From JANQQZ01 sp039179915 (GTDB lineage Bacteria > Planctomycetota > Phycisphaerae > Phycisphaerales > UBA1924), in assembly GCA_039179915.1 (NCBI GenBank), contig JBCDEF010000021.1, forward strand, positions 1 through 21,218: 21,218 bases of DNA. The letters are read 5' to 3'. The number at the start of each line of letters is the position of its first letter. Within the stretch, counting starts at the first letter, position 1. Made by a program: the position numbers and the translations under genes. Under the pieces are notes generated by a model. The model was given only the letters and a program-made list of their open reading frames with translations. It did not search any database and was not told where the DNA came from. Shown piece by piece: positions 12,825 to 20,869 of this stretch.

Positions 12825-14642
12825 ATGACCGCGACAGCACCATCCACTGATCTCAGAACGCAGCACGGCCTGCCCTGTCTTCTTTGCGTGCCGGGGCTCA
12901 CATTCGCGTTGATCGAACGCGCCGCCAAGCAACAGAATGCCTCCGGCACAGTCGCCCCGGTCCGGTTCGAAGGGCCCGGGCTTGCCCACCCGGCGATGGC
13001 GACCGTCGCAACAGGTGTGCCGGCTTGGCGTCACGGCTGCCTCGACGACGCGGTCTGGGACAGCACGCTCGGCGCACCACGTCCGCCGACTCGACCGGAA
13101 CTGCAAGCCCTTCCCGTCTGGGAGATTATTGAGCGGTACGGCGTACCAACATCGATCACAGGATGGCCTTTCGCCCGAGCAAACGATGGCGTCCACCCGA
13201 GCAACGACTCGATCGATATGAATTCCATCTGTGACAGCCTTGGCACCGCTGTCGCAGATTCACTGAAGAGCACGTCCGATCGGCGGTATCGAGCAGCGGC
13301 GATAGAAGCTGCGGAGGCATGGCACGCCACGACGAGGCGGCTCGGAGAGCTGGCGGCATCGATTCGTGATGAACCGGACCGCGTGTGGTTCGGCTGCCTG
13401 CCCGAGTTTGCGCCACTACAACGCAACGGGCTCGTTGATGGGCATCGCCTGGCAACAGCCATCCTGCAGTCACTCGGCGAGTTCTTGGGGGGCATCCAAA
13501 CTCGGTCGCAACGCGCCCTGCTTGTGATCGGTGCACCCGCGTGCGCCGCCGTCCGAACGAAGCGTGATCCGGGGCCCGGACCGGCGCCTCACGAAGGCGT
13601 CCTGCTCGCTCATAATGTTGCAGAGGCTCACATTGACGCGCGGGCCCCGATCCGTGATGTCGACATCGCGCCGACACTCTTGGCGTGGCTGGGAATCCCA
13701 CCGGCAGCAGATCTGCCCGGCCGGGTTTTCATCCATCATGACCGGGGTCCAGCCGAAGCCGCCGTCTTTACCTACGAGACCGCCGGTGACAGATCCGAAC
13801 AAGCTCGTTTGTCGGCCGAGCATCCCGAGTCGTTGTCCATCCAACGTTTGCAAGCGGAGGGGTACCGACCATTCGCGACTGCGCAGGACAAGGCATACGC
13901 GAGAGCACTCAGCACGCGCGTTTCGTTTCATGCCGCGTGTTCTTATGCCGCATCGGGAAACCACGAGGGAGTACTCAACTCGCTTCGAACCATCCAGTCC
14001 GTATCGTCGGACCTCGAGATCGAAACGCTCCGTGCGCATAGCGCGTTTGTGCTCGGTGAGCACGCGGTGCTCGCCGAGTCCATCGATCGGCTCGAGACGC
14101 TCGGTATCGATACAGTCCTGATGCAACTCGCACGGTTGATCCTCAATGAGGTCGGCGCTGCGGACGATATCCTCGTTGCAGTTGTGGCTCGGATCGAAGG
14201 CGGGACGAGCGGCCTCGCTATGCCGCCCGCAGAGCAGATGGTGCTCGCGGGGCTCGCGGCAGAGCGTCTGGGCTGCAGGGATCACGCACGAGTGATCTTC
14301 ACACGGGCCACAGAACTCGATGGCGGCGCCGCCGCAGCTTGGGCCGGTGCAGCACGGGCCCATCTGGCAGATGGGAATGCTGAAGCCGCATACGCCCCAG
14401 CAAAGCAGTCAGCAAGCACGGCATCCTCCGACGCCGACCGTTACGACGCGTTTGCCGTGCTCGGCGAGAGCGCATCGCGGCGCGGAGACTACGACGCGGC
14501 AGCACACGCGTTCCAAGACGCCCTCGGGATCCGACCGGAGTCGGCCGCGATCCGAGAACAGCTCGTGGCGACGCTTCGTCATCTCAACAGACATAACGAG
14601 GCCATGCGCATTGAGCTCGGCGGAGTGCCGTCGGATTGGTGA
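12825..14642 (+). CDS. Degenerate alkaline-phosphatase-superfamily protein with C-terminal TPR-like region
   Basis: A 605-residue protein from ATG 12825; the frame stays open upstream through the preceding gene's terminator, so a start just before 12825 (TTG or similar) is possible. Residues 16-330 follow the layout of AlkP-type phosphohydrolases: 'CVPGLTFALIERA', 'HPAMATVATGVPAWRHG' (55-71, matching 'xPxxxTxxTGxxPxxHG') and 'RDVDIAPTLLAWLGIPPAAD' with 'LPGRVF'. The residues expected to bind metal appear replaced: the first Asp by Pro in 'VPGLT', the mid-domain 'D...H' by 'PEFAPLQ', and the 'SDHG' motif by 'IGAPA'. The Thr nucleophile position seems to be Ala. Residues about 365-600 are Ala-rich paired helices like TPRs ('GDYDAAAHAFQDALGIRPES'). 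No signal peptide is visible. It is probably a non-catalytic binding protein. Confidence 0.65.
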   Translation: MTATAPSTDLRTQHGLPCLLCVPGLTFALIERAAKQQNASGTVAPVRFEGPGLAHPAMATVATGVPAWRHGCLDDAVWDSTLGAPRPPTRPELQALPVWEIIERYGVPTSITGWPFARANDGVHPSNDSIDMNSICDSLGTAVADSLKSTSDRRYRAAAIEAAEAWHATTRRLGELAASIRDEPDRVWFGCLPEFAPLQRNGLVDGHRLATAILQSLGEFLGGIQTRSQRALLVIGAPACAAVRTKRDPGPGPAPHEGVLLAHNVAEAHIDARAPIRDVDIAPTLLAWLGIPPAADLPGRVFIHHDRGPAEAAVFTYETAGDRSEQARLSAEHPESLSIQRLQAEGYRPFATAQDKAYARALSTRVSFHAACSYAASGNHEGVLNSLRTIQSVSSDLEIETLRAHSAFVLGEHAVLAESIDRLETLGIDTVLMQLARLILNEVGAADDILVAVVARIEGGTSGLAMPPAEQMVLAGLAAERLGCRDHARVIFTRATELDGGAAAAWAGAARAHLADGNAEAAYAPAKQSASTASSDADRYDAFAVLGESASRRGDYDAAAHAFQDALGIRPESAAIREQLVATLRHLNRHNEAMRIELGGVPSDW

Positions 14643-14643
14643 G

Positions 14644-15612
14644 CTAGCCTTCGGCACCATCGCTGAGACGAAGCACCGGGCGGCATAGCGTCTGTTCCTC
14701 GAGAGGGCCGAGCCGTTCGATCTGGCGGCGGGTGTCGGCGTGGGATGCATCGGTCAGCAGGGAAAAGAGCGTGAATCCGCGGGCGACGTACCGCTCAGCA
14801 ATCGAAAGCTTGAGCACAATCGCGGCATGGCTGCGACGGTGTGGCGGAGCGATGTAGATCGACTCAAGCAGGCCGCGGTCCGCCTCGGTCGTCGCATCGG
14901 GCGTCGTCACCCCTAAGCCGAAGCCGACCAGTTGATCGCCCGAGTCGAGGACCGCGACCGAAACTTCAGGATCGAACGCATCCGAATCTCGGCCTTGGAT
15001 CCGCGCGAGGATCGCGGCGGGGTCCCCTCCGAGCTCGGCCGCCTGTGTCTTGGCGATCTGCCGATGCACAGCCAACTCCGCTTGCCCGATATCGATCGCG
15101 CGGAGCAAAGGGAGATCGGACCCCTTTGCCGCCGCGCGGTCACGGAGCCGCCTGAGCAGCGCCGAGCACTCATGCTGAACAGCCCCTGCATCGAGGACCG
15201 ACCGATGCGTCTCCGGCCCCGGTTCGAAGCCGAGCCGGGCCGCAAAGCCAGTGGTGCCATCCTCGGCGGGCAGCAGAACGTCGCTGTGGATCGCCCGCGC
15301 ACCGAGCTTCTTCGCTTCTCCGATGACGGCTGTGACCAAGGCTCGGCCGATGCCTTGCCGCCGGGCCGACGCAGCGACGTGGAGTGCCACCATCGGCCCA
15401 GCGTGAGGCGGGCGATGCCAGGCTGCAGAGAGTCGCGCCGCGCCGGCGATCAATCCGGCACGATCGCGAGCCACCCAGAACGCGGCCGAGGCGCCCGGGT
15501 CTTGCGAGGGGCCGAGCAGCATGCGGGCGGGCAGCAGCGTCATCGGCGAGCCTCGCTCGACCGCCGGCGAAGCGTCCCTCGTTTCTCCGTCCAGTTGTCT
15601 GGCGACTTCCAT
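14644..15612 (-). CDS. Tandem GNAT-domain acetyltransferase-like protein
   Basis: A 322-residue cytoplasmic protein with two GNAT-like halves. The first has the acetyl-CoA pyrophosphate-binding motif A, 'VAASARRQGIGRALVTAV' (about 79-96; R-x-x-G-x-G/A form), then 'GFAARLGFEPGPETHR', the usual beta-strand and helix after motif A. The second half ('LLESIYIAPPHRRSHAAIVL') keeps the strand-helix outline but lacks the R/Q-x-x-G-x-G/A loop, so it may not bind cofactor. The substrate is unknown. I chose ATG 15612 over longer starts because those would run through the palindrome at 15627-15641. It is divergent from the iron operon across that palindrome, suggesting shared control, and converges on the TPR gene with only one base between the stops. 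Confidence 0.75.
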   Translation of the reverse strand: MEVARQLDGETRDASPAVERGSPMTLLPARMLLGPSQDPGASAAFWVARDRAGLIAGAARLSAAWHRPPHAGPMVALHVAASARRQGIGRALVTAVIGEAKKLGARAIHSDVLLPAEDGTTGFAARLGFEPGPETHRSVLDAGAVQHECSALLRRLRDRAAAKGSDLPLLRAIDIGQAELAVHRQIAKTQAAELGGDPAAILARIQGRDSDAFDPEVSVAVLDSGDQLVGFGLGVTTPDATTEADRGLLESIYIAPPHRRSHAAIVLKLSIAERYVARGFTLFSLLTDASHADTRRQIERLGPLEEQTLCRPVLRLSDGAEG

Positions 15613-15626
15613 ACCGATATTGTAGC

Positions 15627-15641
15627 TGAGACTCAGTCTCA
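15627..15641. promoter_or_regulatory. Fur-like box between GNAT gene and iron operon
   Basis: TGAGACTCAGTCTCA is a perfect 7-1-7 palindrome. It keeps the TGAnAnTnAnTnTCA skeleton of the known Fur site, with G and C at the variable positions. It lies 56 bp before the iron-binding protein gene and 14 bp before the divergent GNAT gene. The gene context (ferric uptake) supports an iron-responsive regulator. Confidence 0.75.
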
Positions 15642-15697
15642 ACTGGCCGGCGGCCATACCGGTTTTGTCCATGTTTTTCTGAATGAGGTGATCATCG

Positions 15698-16741
15698 ATG
15701 CAATTCTTTCTTCGCCTGCTTGCACTCACAATGATTGCCGGGGCATCGCCGCATTCGGTTGCCGAGGCCCCGGCTCAAACGTCTGATGCCGGTGTCGTGA
15801 ACGTCTACTCCGCCCGGCATTACGACACCGATGACGACCTCTTCGAGCGATTCGAAGATGAGACCGGGATCCGTGTGAATCTGATTGAGGGGAAGTCGGA
15901 CGAGTTGCTCGCTCGGCTCCGTCAGGAGGGCGATCTGAGCCCGGCGGATGTCTTCATCGCCGTGGATGCGGGCAGGCTCCACCGGGCAGAGAGCCGTGGG
16001 CTCTTCCAGCCGATCAACTCGCCGGTGCTCGATGAGCAGATACCGGCCCACCTCCGACATCCCGAGGGCCTGTGGTTTGGCTTGACAACCCGCGCTCGTG
16101 TGCTTGTCGTTTCCAATGACCGAGTGCCGTCGGACATCGAGCTGTCGTACGAAGACCTGACATCGCCCGAGTGGGAGGGCCGCGTGCTTGTGCGCAGCTC
16201 GTCGAACATCTACAATCAGTCGCTGGTGGCGTCCATGATCGAGACGGTGGGCGCGTCGTCGGCCGAGCAATGGTGCAGGGGCATCGTCGCGAACATGGCC
16301 CGCAGACCTCAGGGCGGCGACACGGATCAGATCCGGGCCGTTGCCACCGGCGAGGGCGACGTCGCGATCGTCAACCACTACTACCTCGCTCGGCTGATCG
16401 AAAGCGATTCTGAAGCGGACCGTGCGGTTGCCGCGAGCGTGCGGGTGATTTTTCCGAACCAGAGCAACCGCGGCACGCATGTCAACATCTGTGGCGCTGG
16501 CGCCCTCGCGAGCGCACCAAACCGAGAAAACGCGGTGCGCTTCCTCGAGTTTCTGGCAAGCGATGAGGCCCAGACATCGTTCGCCGGCGACAACCTTGAG
16601 TACCCGGCCGCCGACGACCTGCCCGCGAGCTCGACACTCGCGGGCTTCGGAACGTTCATCGCTGACAGCGTGAACGCGTCTGCACTGGGCAACAACAACC
16701 AGGAAGCGGTCCGCATGATGGACCGAGCGGGGTGGCGGTAA
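15698..16741 (+). CDS. Ferric-iron ABC transporter substrate-binding protein (FutA/FbpA-like)
   Basis: A 347-residue periplasmic iron-binding protein that captures Fe(III) and delivers it to the permease encoded two genes on. A signal peptide covers about residues 1-23. 'VVNVYSARHYDTDDDLFERF' (33-52) is the hallmark N-terminal strand, with His41 and Tyr42 in the position of known iron ligands. 'DVAIVNHYYLARL' (221-233) carries the paired tyrosines (228-229) that coordinate iron in this family. 'YEDLTSPEWEGRV' and 'NAVRFLEFLASDEAQ' are further family landmarks. Length is typical. GAGGTGAT at 15685-15692 is a strong SD, 5 bases before the ATG. Its stop overlaps the next start as TAATG, and a Fur-like box is upstream, so iron-repressed expression is likely. 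Confidence 0.92.
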   Translation: MQFFLRLLALTMIAGASPHSVAEAPAQTSDAGVVNVYSARHYDTDDDLFERFEDETGIRVNLIEGKSDELLARLRQEGDLSPADVFIAVDAGRLHRAESRGLFQPINSPVLDEQIPAHLRHPEGLWFGLTTRARVLVVSNDRVPSDIELSYEDLTSPEWEGRVLVRSSSNIYNQSLVASMIETVGASSAEQWCRGIVANMARRPQGGDTDQIRAVATGEGDVAIVNHYYLARLIESDSEADRAVAASVRVIFPNQSNRGTHVNICGAGALASAPNRENAVRFLEFLASDEAQTSFAGDNLEYPAADDLPASSTLAGFGTFIADSVNASALGNNNQEAVRMMDRAGWR

Positions 16742-17625
16742 TGGAATGTTCTGAACACGGACTTGATCGTCGGCGTGTCCTCGCAGCCGGTTTGGCGGCC
16801 CCACTGAGCCTCGGTGTGGCCGGTTCGGCGCTTGCCTCGGTTACGACCCGCCCTCGCACAGCACTGAGCCGCGGGCCGTTCGCGGAAGCTGTGGACGGCG
16901 GCGTGGCCTACTTCCGCAGGCGCTGCGACGACCAGCTGCCGCTCGTGATCGACCTGCGTGATGCGATCGCGTCCGGCGATCTAACAGCAGCGCAACATGC
17001 ATACGTTGAGTCGCGCCCGCCCTACGAAGAGATCGAGACGCTGGCCTATGCCTTCGAGGACTCGGACCGCGACATCGATGCTCGGCCGTACGCGTTCGAT
17101 GGCGGCGAGACCGACGCCGAGTTTCGCGGCTTCCATAAGATCGAGGTGCTGCTGTACGCCCACGAGGATCTGACAGCCGCGTTGCCCCACGCAGACGGGC
17201 TCGTCGATAGCGTTCGACGGCTCCGGCGCGAGCTTGACGAGCCCTCGCGGTTTACGGCCGAAGGCCAGTTCGACGGCATGATCGCGCTCTCCAACGAAGT
17301 CTCGGCCAAGAAGATATCGAGCGAGGAAGAGACTTGGTCTGACCAGTCGTTGCTGATCTTCCGCTCGAATTGGGAGGGGATCATCAGTCAGTTCCGGCCG
17401 TTTGCCTCGGTTGAGGGCGGCGTAGACATCGCAAGGTCGGAGCGGGTCGAGCGCGCGTTCGGAGCCGCGATGGACCTTGTGATGCCTCACTTCCGTGATG
17501 GCACGGCTGCAGCAACGCCGTACAGTCGGATCGGCATCGCCGAACGCCGCGTTATGGCCGATGCAAGCCAGCGGCTGCGTGATGCGGTCATCGACGCCGG
17601 TCGGTCGATCGGCTTGGTGACGTGA
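16741..17625 (+). CDS. EfeO/imelysin-like (M75 family) iron-uptake protein with Tat-type signal
   Basis: A 294-residue exported protein of the imelysin/EfeO group. The N-terminus 'LDRRRVLAAGLAAPLSLGVA' has consecutive arginines before a mild hydrophobic stretch, as in twin-arginine signals, cleaved near 'ALA' (residues 30-32). Residues 93-116 ('PPYEEIETLAYAFEDSDRDI' then 'DARP') and GFHKIE (130-135) match the conserved helices of EfeO/EfeM proteins, where the GxHxxE residues are thought to bind metal. Such proteins act in periplasmic iron uptake; peptidase activity is not established for EfeO types. Its place between the binding protein and permease genes (TAATG overlap before, GTGA overlap after) argues for a direct part in this transporter. 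An in-frame GTG at 16732 is an alternative start. Confidence 0.85.
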   Translation: MECSEHGLDRRRVLAAGLAAPLSLGVAGSALASVTTRPRTALSRGPFAEAVDGGVAYFRRRCDDQLPLVIDLRDAIASGDLTAAQHAYVESRPPYEEIETLAYAFEDSDRDIDARPYAFDGGETDAEFRGFHKIEVLLYAHEDLTAALPHADGLVDSVRRLRRELDEPSRFTAEGQFDGMIALSNEVSAKKISSEEETWSDQSLLIFRSNWEGIISQFRPFASVEGGVDIARSERVERAFGAAMDLVMPHFRDGTAAATPYSRIGIAERRVMADASQRLRDAVIDAGRSIGLVT

Positions 17626-19310
17626 TCGGTCGTTCCCGACCGCACGGTGCTCGCCCGTGGGCGATTGTGGCGGCGGCCGTCTCCTTGGTCGTCGCCGTGC
17701 CTGTTGTGGTTGTGCTTTCGAGTATCTTCCGCGACTCGGGAGGCGTCTGGGCACACCTCGCACAGACACGGCTTGCCGACTACGCGATCGGGACTGCCTC
17801 GCTCTGCCTTGGTGTCGGGCTCCTGGCGACGAGCGTTGGCGTAGCTGCCGCGTGGCTGCTCACCGCGTATCAGTTTCCGGGATCGCGGTGGCTTTCGTGG
17901 ATGCAGCTACTGCCGCTCGCAGTCCCCGGCTACATCGCGGCGTACGCGATGACCGACCTGCTTCAGTTCAGCGGGCCGGTGCAAGGCTGGCTGCGAGAGA
18001 TGCTCGGATGGTCAAGAGGTGACTACTGGTTCCCGGAGATACGGTCGCTCGGAGGCGCGATCGTCGTGCTCGGGTTCTCGCTTTATCCGTACGTGTTCTT
18101 TGCCGCGCGATCGGCCTTTCTGTCGCAGCCCGCTTCGGTGCTGGAAGCAGGGCGGACGCTCGGGCGTGGCCCGCTCGGGACGTTCTGGTCGATCGCGCTG
18201 CCGATGGCCAGGCCGGCCGTTGCGGGCGCGGCGCTGCTCGTGGTGATGGAAACCGCGGCCGACTTTGGCACGGCCGACTATTGCGCCGTTGATACCTTCA
18301 GCACAGGGGTCTATCGGACGTGGTTCGGCCTTGATTCGGTCGTCGGTGCATCGCAGCTTTCTTCCGTGCTGCTCGCGGCGGTGGTCTCGCTGCTGATACT
18401 GGAGACGCTCGGTCGCCGAGGGCGGCGGTACCACGAGACGTCGGCGAGGTCGCGGCAAGCTCATTGCACGACACTCGGTGGGCCGGCGGGTCTGCTCGCC
18501 GCGTGTATGTGTGCCTTGCCGGTCGTGGTCGGCTTTGTGGCTCCCGCGGGACGGTTGGTGTGGCTCGCGATAGACCACGGCGCCGAGCACCGCTGGACGC
18601 TCCTCGTCGAGCATGCCGGCAGGAGCGTATTGCTCGGCGGAACCAGCGCCGTCGTGGCGGTGATGCTGGCAGTGGTTGTGATCTACAGCCGACGCATCGA
18701 CAGCGGCCTCACAGTTCGCGTCGCGGCGATGGTTGCCAGATCGGGATATGCCATACCGGGACCGGTGCTGGCGATCGGCCTGCTCGCATCGCTCGGCTGG
18801 ATCGACCACGCCATCAACGACGCCAGCGCGGCGTGGCGTCCGGATGCTGCCCGCCCCGGATTGATCCTGACCGGCTCGATCTTTGCTGTGCTCATCGGGT
18901 ACCAGGCGCGTTTCCTCGCGGTCGGCCTCGCGATGGTCGAGAGCGGTTTTGCACGCGTCAATCCACGATTGGACGACACCGCGAGATCGCTCGGATCGAC
19001 ACCACTGCGAACGCTGGCGCGTGTCCACCTGCCGATGATCCGCTTCAGCCTGTTCGCGGCGGGCGTGCTCGTCTTTGTCGACGTGGTCAAAGAGCTCCCC
19101 GCGACACTGATGCTCCGGCCGTTCAATTTCGATACGCTCGCGGTCCGTGTGTATCAGCTTGCGAGTGACGAGCGGCTGGGCGAAGCGGCGCCCGCAGCGA
19201 TCGCGATCGTGTTCATGGGTATGCTCCCGGTTGCGCTGCTGAGCAGAATCATGAGCACGCCGAGCCAAGCGGCGGCCGAATCGAGAAGAGGAGCACGGGA
19301 TGACCGCTAA
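17622..19310 (+). CDS. Iron ABC transporter permease, two fused membrane domains (FbpB/FutB-like)
   Basis: A 562-residue inner-membrane protein with about 12 hydrophobic segments, organised as two tandem binding-protein-dependent permease domains, the usual FbpB arrangement. Each half has the EAA loop that contacts the ATPase: 'VLEAGRTLGRGPLGTFWSIA' followed by LPMARPA in the first, and 'RLDDTARSLGSTPLRTLARV' followed by HLPMIRF in the second. 'DVVKELPATLMLRPFNFDTL' near residue 487 is a strong family landmark in the last third. It starts with GTG overlapping the upstream stop (GTGA) and its 3' end overlaps the ATPase gene by 11 bp. It would move ferric iron across the cytoplasmic membrane with its neighbours. 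Confidence 0.93.
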   Translation: MIGRSRPHGARPWAIVAAAVSLVVAVPVVVVLSSIFRDSGGVWAHLAQTRLADYAIGTASLCLGVGLLATSVGVAAAWLLTAYQFPGSRWLSWMQLLPLAVPGYIAAYAMTDLLQFSGPVQGWLREMLGWSRGDYWFPEIRSLGGAIVVLGFSLYPYVFFAARSAFLSQPASVLEAGRTLGRGPLGTFWSIALPMARPAVAGAALLVVMETAADFGTADYCAVDTFSTGVYRTWFGLDSVVGASQLSSVLLAAVVSLLILETLGRRGRRYHETSARSRQAHCTTLGGPAGLLAACMCALPVVVGFVAPAGRLVWLAIDHGAEHRWTLLVEHAGRSVLLGGTSAVVAVMLAVVVIYSRRIDSGLTVRVAAMVARSGYAIPGPVLAIGLLASLGWIDHAINDASAAWRPDAARPGLILTGSIFAVLIGYQARFLAVGLAMVESGFARVNPRLDDTARSLGSTPLRTLARVHLPMIRFSLFAAGVLVFVDVVKELPATLMLRPFNFDTLAVRVYQLASDERLGEAAPAAIAIVFMGMLPVALLSRIMSTPSQAAAESRRGARDDR

Positions 19311-20058
19311 CTCCGAAACCCCAACGGCGCCAACGCTCGGCGTCCGACGGCTGTGCTTCAGCTACTGCCGTGGAGCGGCGGTGATCCGCGACCTCGATCT
19401 GTCGGTGCATCGCGGCCAAGTGCTCGCGGTACTCGGCCGATCGGGCTGCGGCAAAACGACGCTGCTGCGACTGATCGCCGGGCTCGAGCGACCACGGTCG
19501 GGAACAATCGAGATCGAGGGGCGCAGCGTTTCGGATTCGACGGGCTTCGTGCCTCCGGAGCGTCGCCGAGTGGGGGTGGTGTTCCAAGACCTCGCGCTGT
19601 TCCCGCATCTTTCCGTGGCTCGCAACATCTGCTTTGGGATGCGGCGTGTGCCCAGGCGCACGCGACGGGACAGGGCGAGCGAGCTGCTCGCACTCGTCGG
19701 GCTCAACGGCTACGAAGATCGGATGCCTCACACGCTCAGCGGCGGACAGCAGCAGCGGATCGCTGTCGCTCGCGCGCTCGCGAGCGGGCCGCGGGTCGTG
19801 CTCTTGGACGAGCCGTTCAGTGCGCTCGACGAAGGCCTGCGTGAGTCGGTCCGGGCCGAGCTGATCGAACGCCTCCGCGAAGCGGGCGTGGCAACGGTTT
19901 TGGTCACGCACAACCGGGCCGAGGCAGAATCAGCGGCGGATCGGCTGCTGGATCTCGATCGGCGGAGCCAGGGCGAGTGCACCGCCGGGTCGGCCGGCTG
20001 CGACAGACTTGACTCGGAGGCTAGGGTCGGCATTCTTGTTGAGACTCAGTCTCAATAA
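19300..20058 (+). CDS. Iron ABC transporter ATP-binding protein (FbpC-like, short form)
   Basis: A 252-residue ATPase that powers the permease. Walker A is GRSGCGKT (46-53), the Q-loop is VVFQD (Gln96), the signature is LSGGQQQR (146-153), Walker B is VVLLDEP (166-172) and the switch His is in VTHNRAE (204). All catalytic residues are present. It lacks the ~100-residue C-terminal regulatory (TOBE-like) region of full-length FbpC/PotA proteins. The last ~30 residues (from about 222) do not look like the family, and their final codons double as the Fur-like palindrome at 20039-20055. Start ATG 19300 follows GAAGAGGAG and overlaps the permease gene by 11 bp. Confidence 0.93.
   Translation: MTANSETPTAPTLGVRRLCFSYCRGAAVIRDLDLSVHRGQVLAVLGRSGCGKTTLLRLIAGLERPRSGTIEIEGRSVSDSTGFVPPERRRVGVVFQDLALFPHLSVARNICFGMRRVPRRTRRDRASELLALVGLNGYEDRMPHTLSGGQQQRIAVARALASGPRVVLLDEPFSALDEGLRESVRAELIERLREAGVATVLVTHNRAEAESAADRLLDLDRRSQGECTAGSAGCDRLDSEARVGILVETQSQ
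20039..20055. promoter_or_regulatory. Fur-like box overlapping the 3' end of the ATPase gene
   Basis: TTGAGACTCAGTCTCAA is a perfect 17-bp palindrome with the same 15-bp core as 15627-15641. It spans the last codons of the ATPase gene (encoding ETQSQ) and lies 63 bp before the next secreted-protein gene, nearly the spacing (56 bp) seen before the iron-binding protein gene. It therefore probably controls a second promoter. Confidence 0.75.
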
Positions 20059-20118
20059 CGACGGGCGAAGCGGATTGAAGAGCCGCAGCAGCCCGGCACA
20101 ATCACACGGAGAAGAGAG

Positions 20119-20835
20119 ATGACCAGGACACTGCTGACGATCGGGCTCCTCGTGGGCACCGCGAGCGGGCAGACGATCGATCTTGCCGCCACGGCTGCGA
20201 CCGACGGCCGGATCGCGGAGTATCAGATCACCGGCTCGTTCGCCGAGATCGGGCTCGACCCCGACGGGCTCTACGACGTCAATGACCCGGGAACGCAGTT
20301 CCAGGCGATCGATCTGTTTCCCAACGAAGCGGCCTTCGGCCTCGGCGCGCTGAGCTATGACAACAGCGCGCTCGCCGGCGTAGGGACCGAGACCGTCCCG
20401 GTGACCGGCATCGACCTGAGTTCGCTCTGGTCGAGCGGCTCGGCAACGACGGATATCTCGGATGCCGCCCTGGGCCTGTGGTTCTTCGATGCTCCTCGCT
20501 CGTTTCAGTTCGGGGCGCTCGACGCCGCCGACACCGTGACATTTGTGAACGGCGTCATTCAATCGGTCAACCTCACGATCGATGCGTCGTTCGTGGTCGA
20601 CTACAGCTTCGCTGGCGCCGCAACAGCATACGATGGCGTATTCTCGATCACCGGCGACACGTTCGCGCTCGCCATCGACGAAATCGAATTCGATGTGCAG
20701 ACCTTCCTCGGACCCGTGCCGGCATCGCGGTTCGAGCTGGACATCAGCGGGCGGATCGCATCGATTCCCGCACCGGGCACGGCCGCGGGCCTCGCGCTCG
20801 CCGGACTTCTCGCAACACGCCGTCGCCGAGGCTAG
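20119..20835 (+). CDS. Secreted PEP-CTERM-like anchored protein, possibly iron-regulated
   Basis: A 238-residue exported protein with a short signal peptide ('MTRTLLTIGLLVGTASG', cleavage before Gln18). The ~190-residue body is beta-rich ('AEYQITGSFAEIGLDPDGLY', 'TVTFVNGVIQSVNLTIDASF', 'DGVFSITGDTFALAIDEIEF') without recognisable catalytic residues. The C-terminus 'IPAPGTAAGLALAGLLATRR' followed by RRG is a PEP-CTERM-type sorting signal: Pro-rich motif, hydrophobic helix, Arg cluster. GGAGAAGAG precedes the ATG. The Fur-like box at 20039-20055 suggests it is induced when iron is short, so it could be a surface protein used in iron acquisition; that role is inference from position only. Confidence 0.8.
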   Translation: MTRTLLTIGLLVGTASGQTIDLAATAATDGRIAEYQITGSFAEIGLDPDGLYDVNDPGTQFQAIDLFPNEAAFGLGALSYDNSALAGVGTETVPVTGIDLSSLWSSGSATTDISDAALGLWFFDAPRSFQFGALDAADTVTFVNGVIQSVNLTIDASFVVDYSFAGAATAYDGVFSITGDTFALAIDEIEFDVQTFLGPVPASRFELDISGRIASIPAPGTAAGLALAGLLATRRRRG

Positions 20836-20869
20836 TTCACTACGCCACTCGTCACGAAGGAGTTGGGCC

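Noticed and set aside
11708..12949. Minus-strand open frame (413 codons) opposite paralogues 2 and 3
   Set aside because: It crosses two real genes and two terminators and has no motif.
15644..15656. GC hairpin downstream of the Fur-like box
   Set aside because: It is a 5-bp stem with no T-run between a promoter site and the first gene of the operon; there is too little to call an attenuator.
15692..16804. Minus-strand open frame (370 codons) opposite the iron-binding protein gene
   Set aside because: The plus strand encodes a clear FutA-like protein with SD and signal peptide; the antisense frame has no recognisable feature.
18012..19268. Long minus-strand open frame (418 codons) opposite the permease gene
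   Set aside because: The product is rich in Arg, Glu and His with no domain, typical of antisense to a GC-rich membrane-protein gene.
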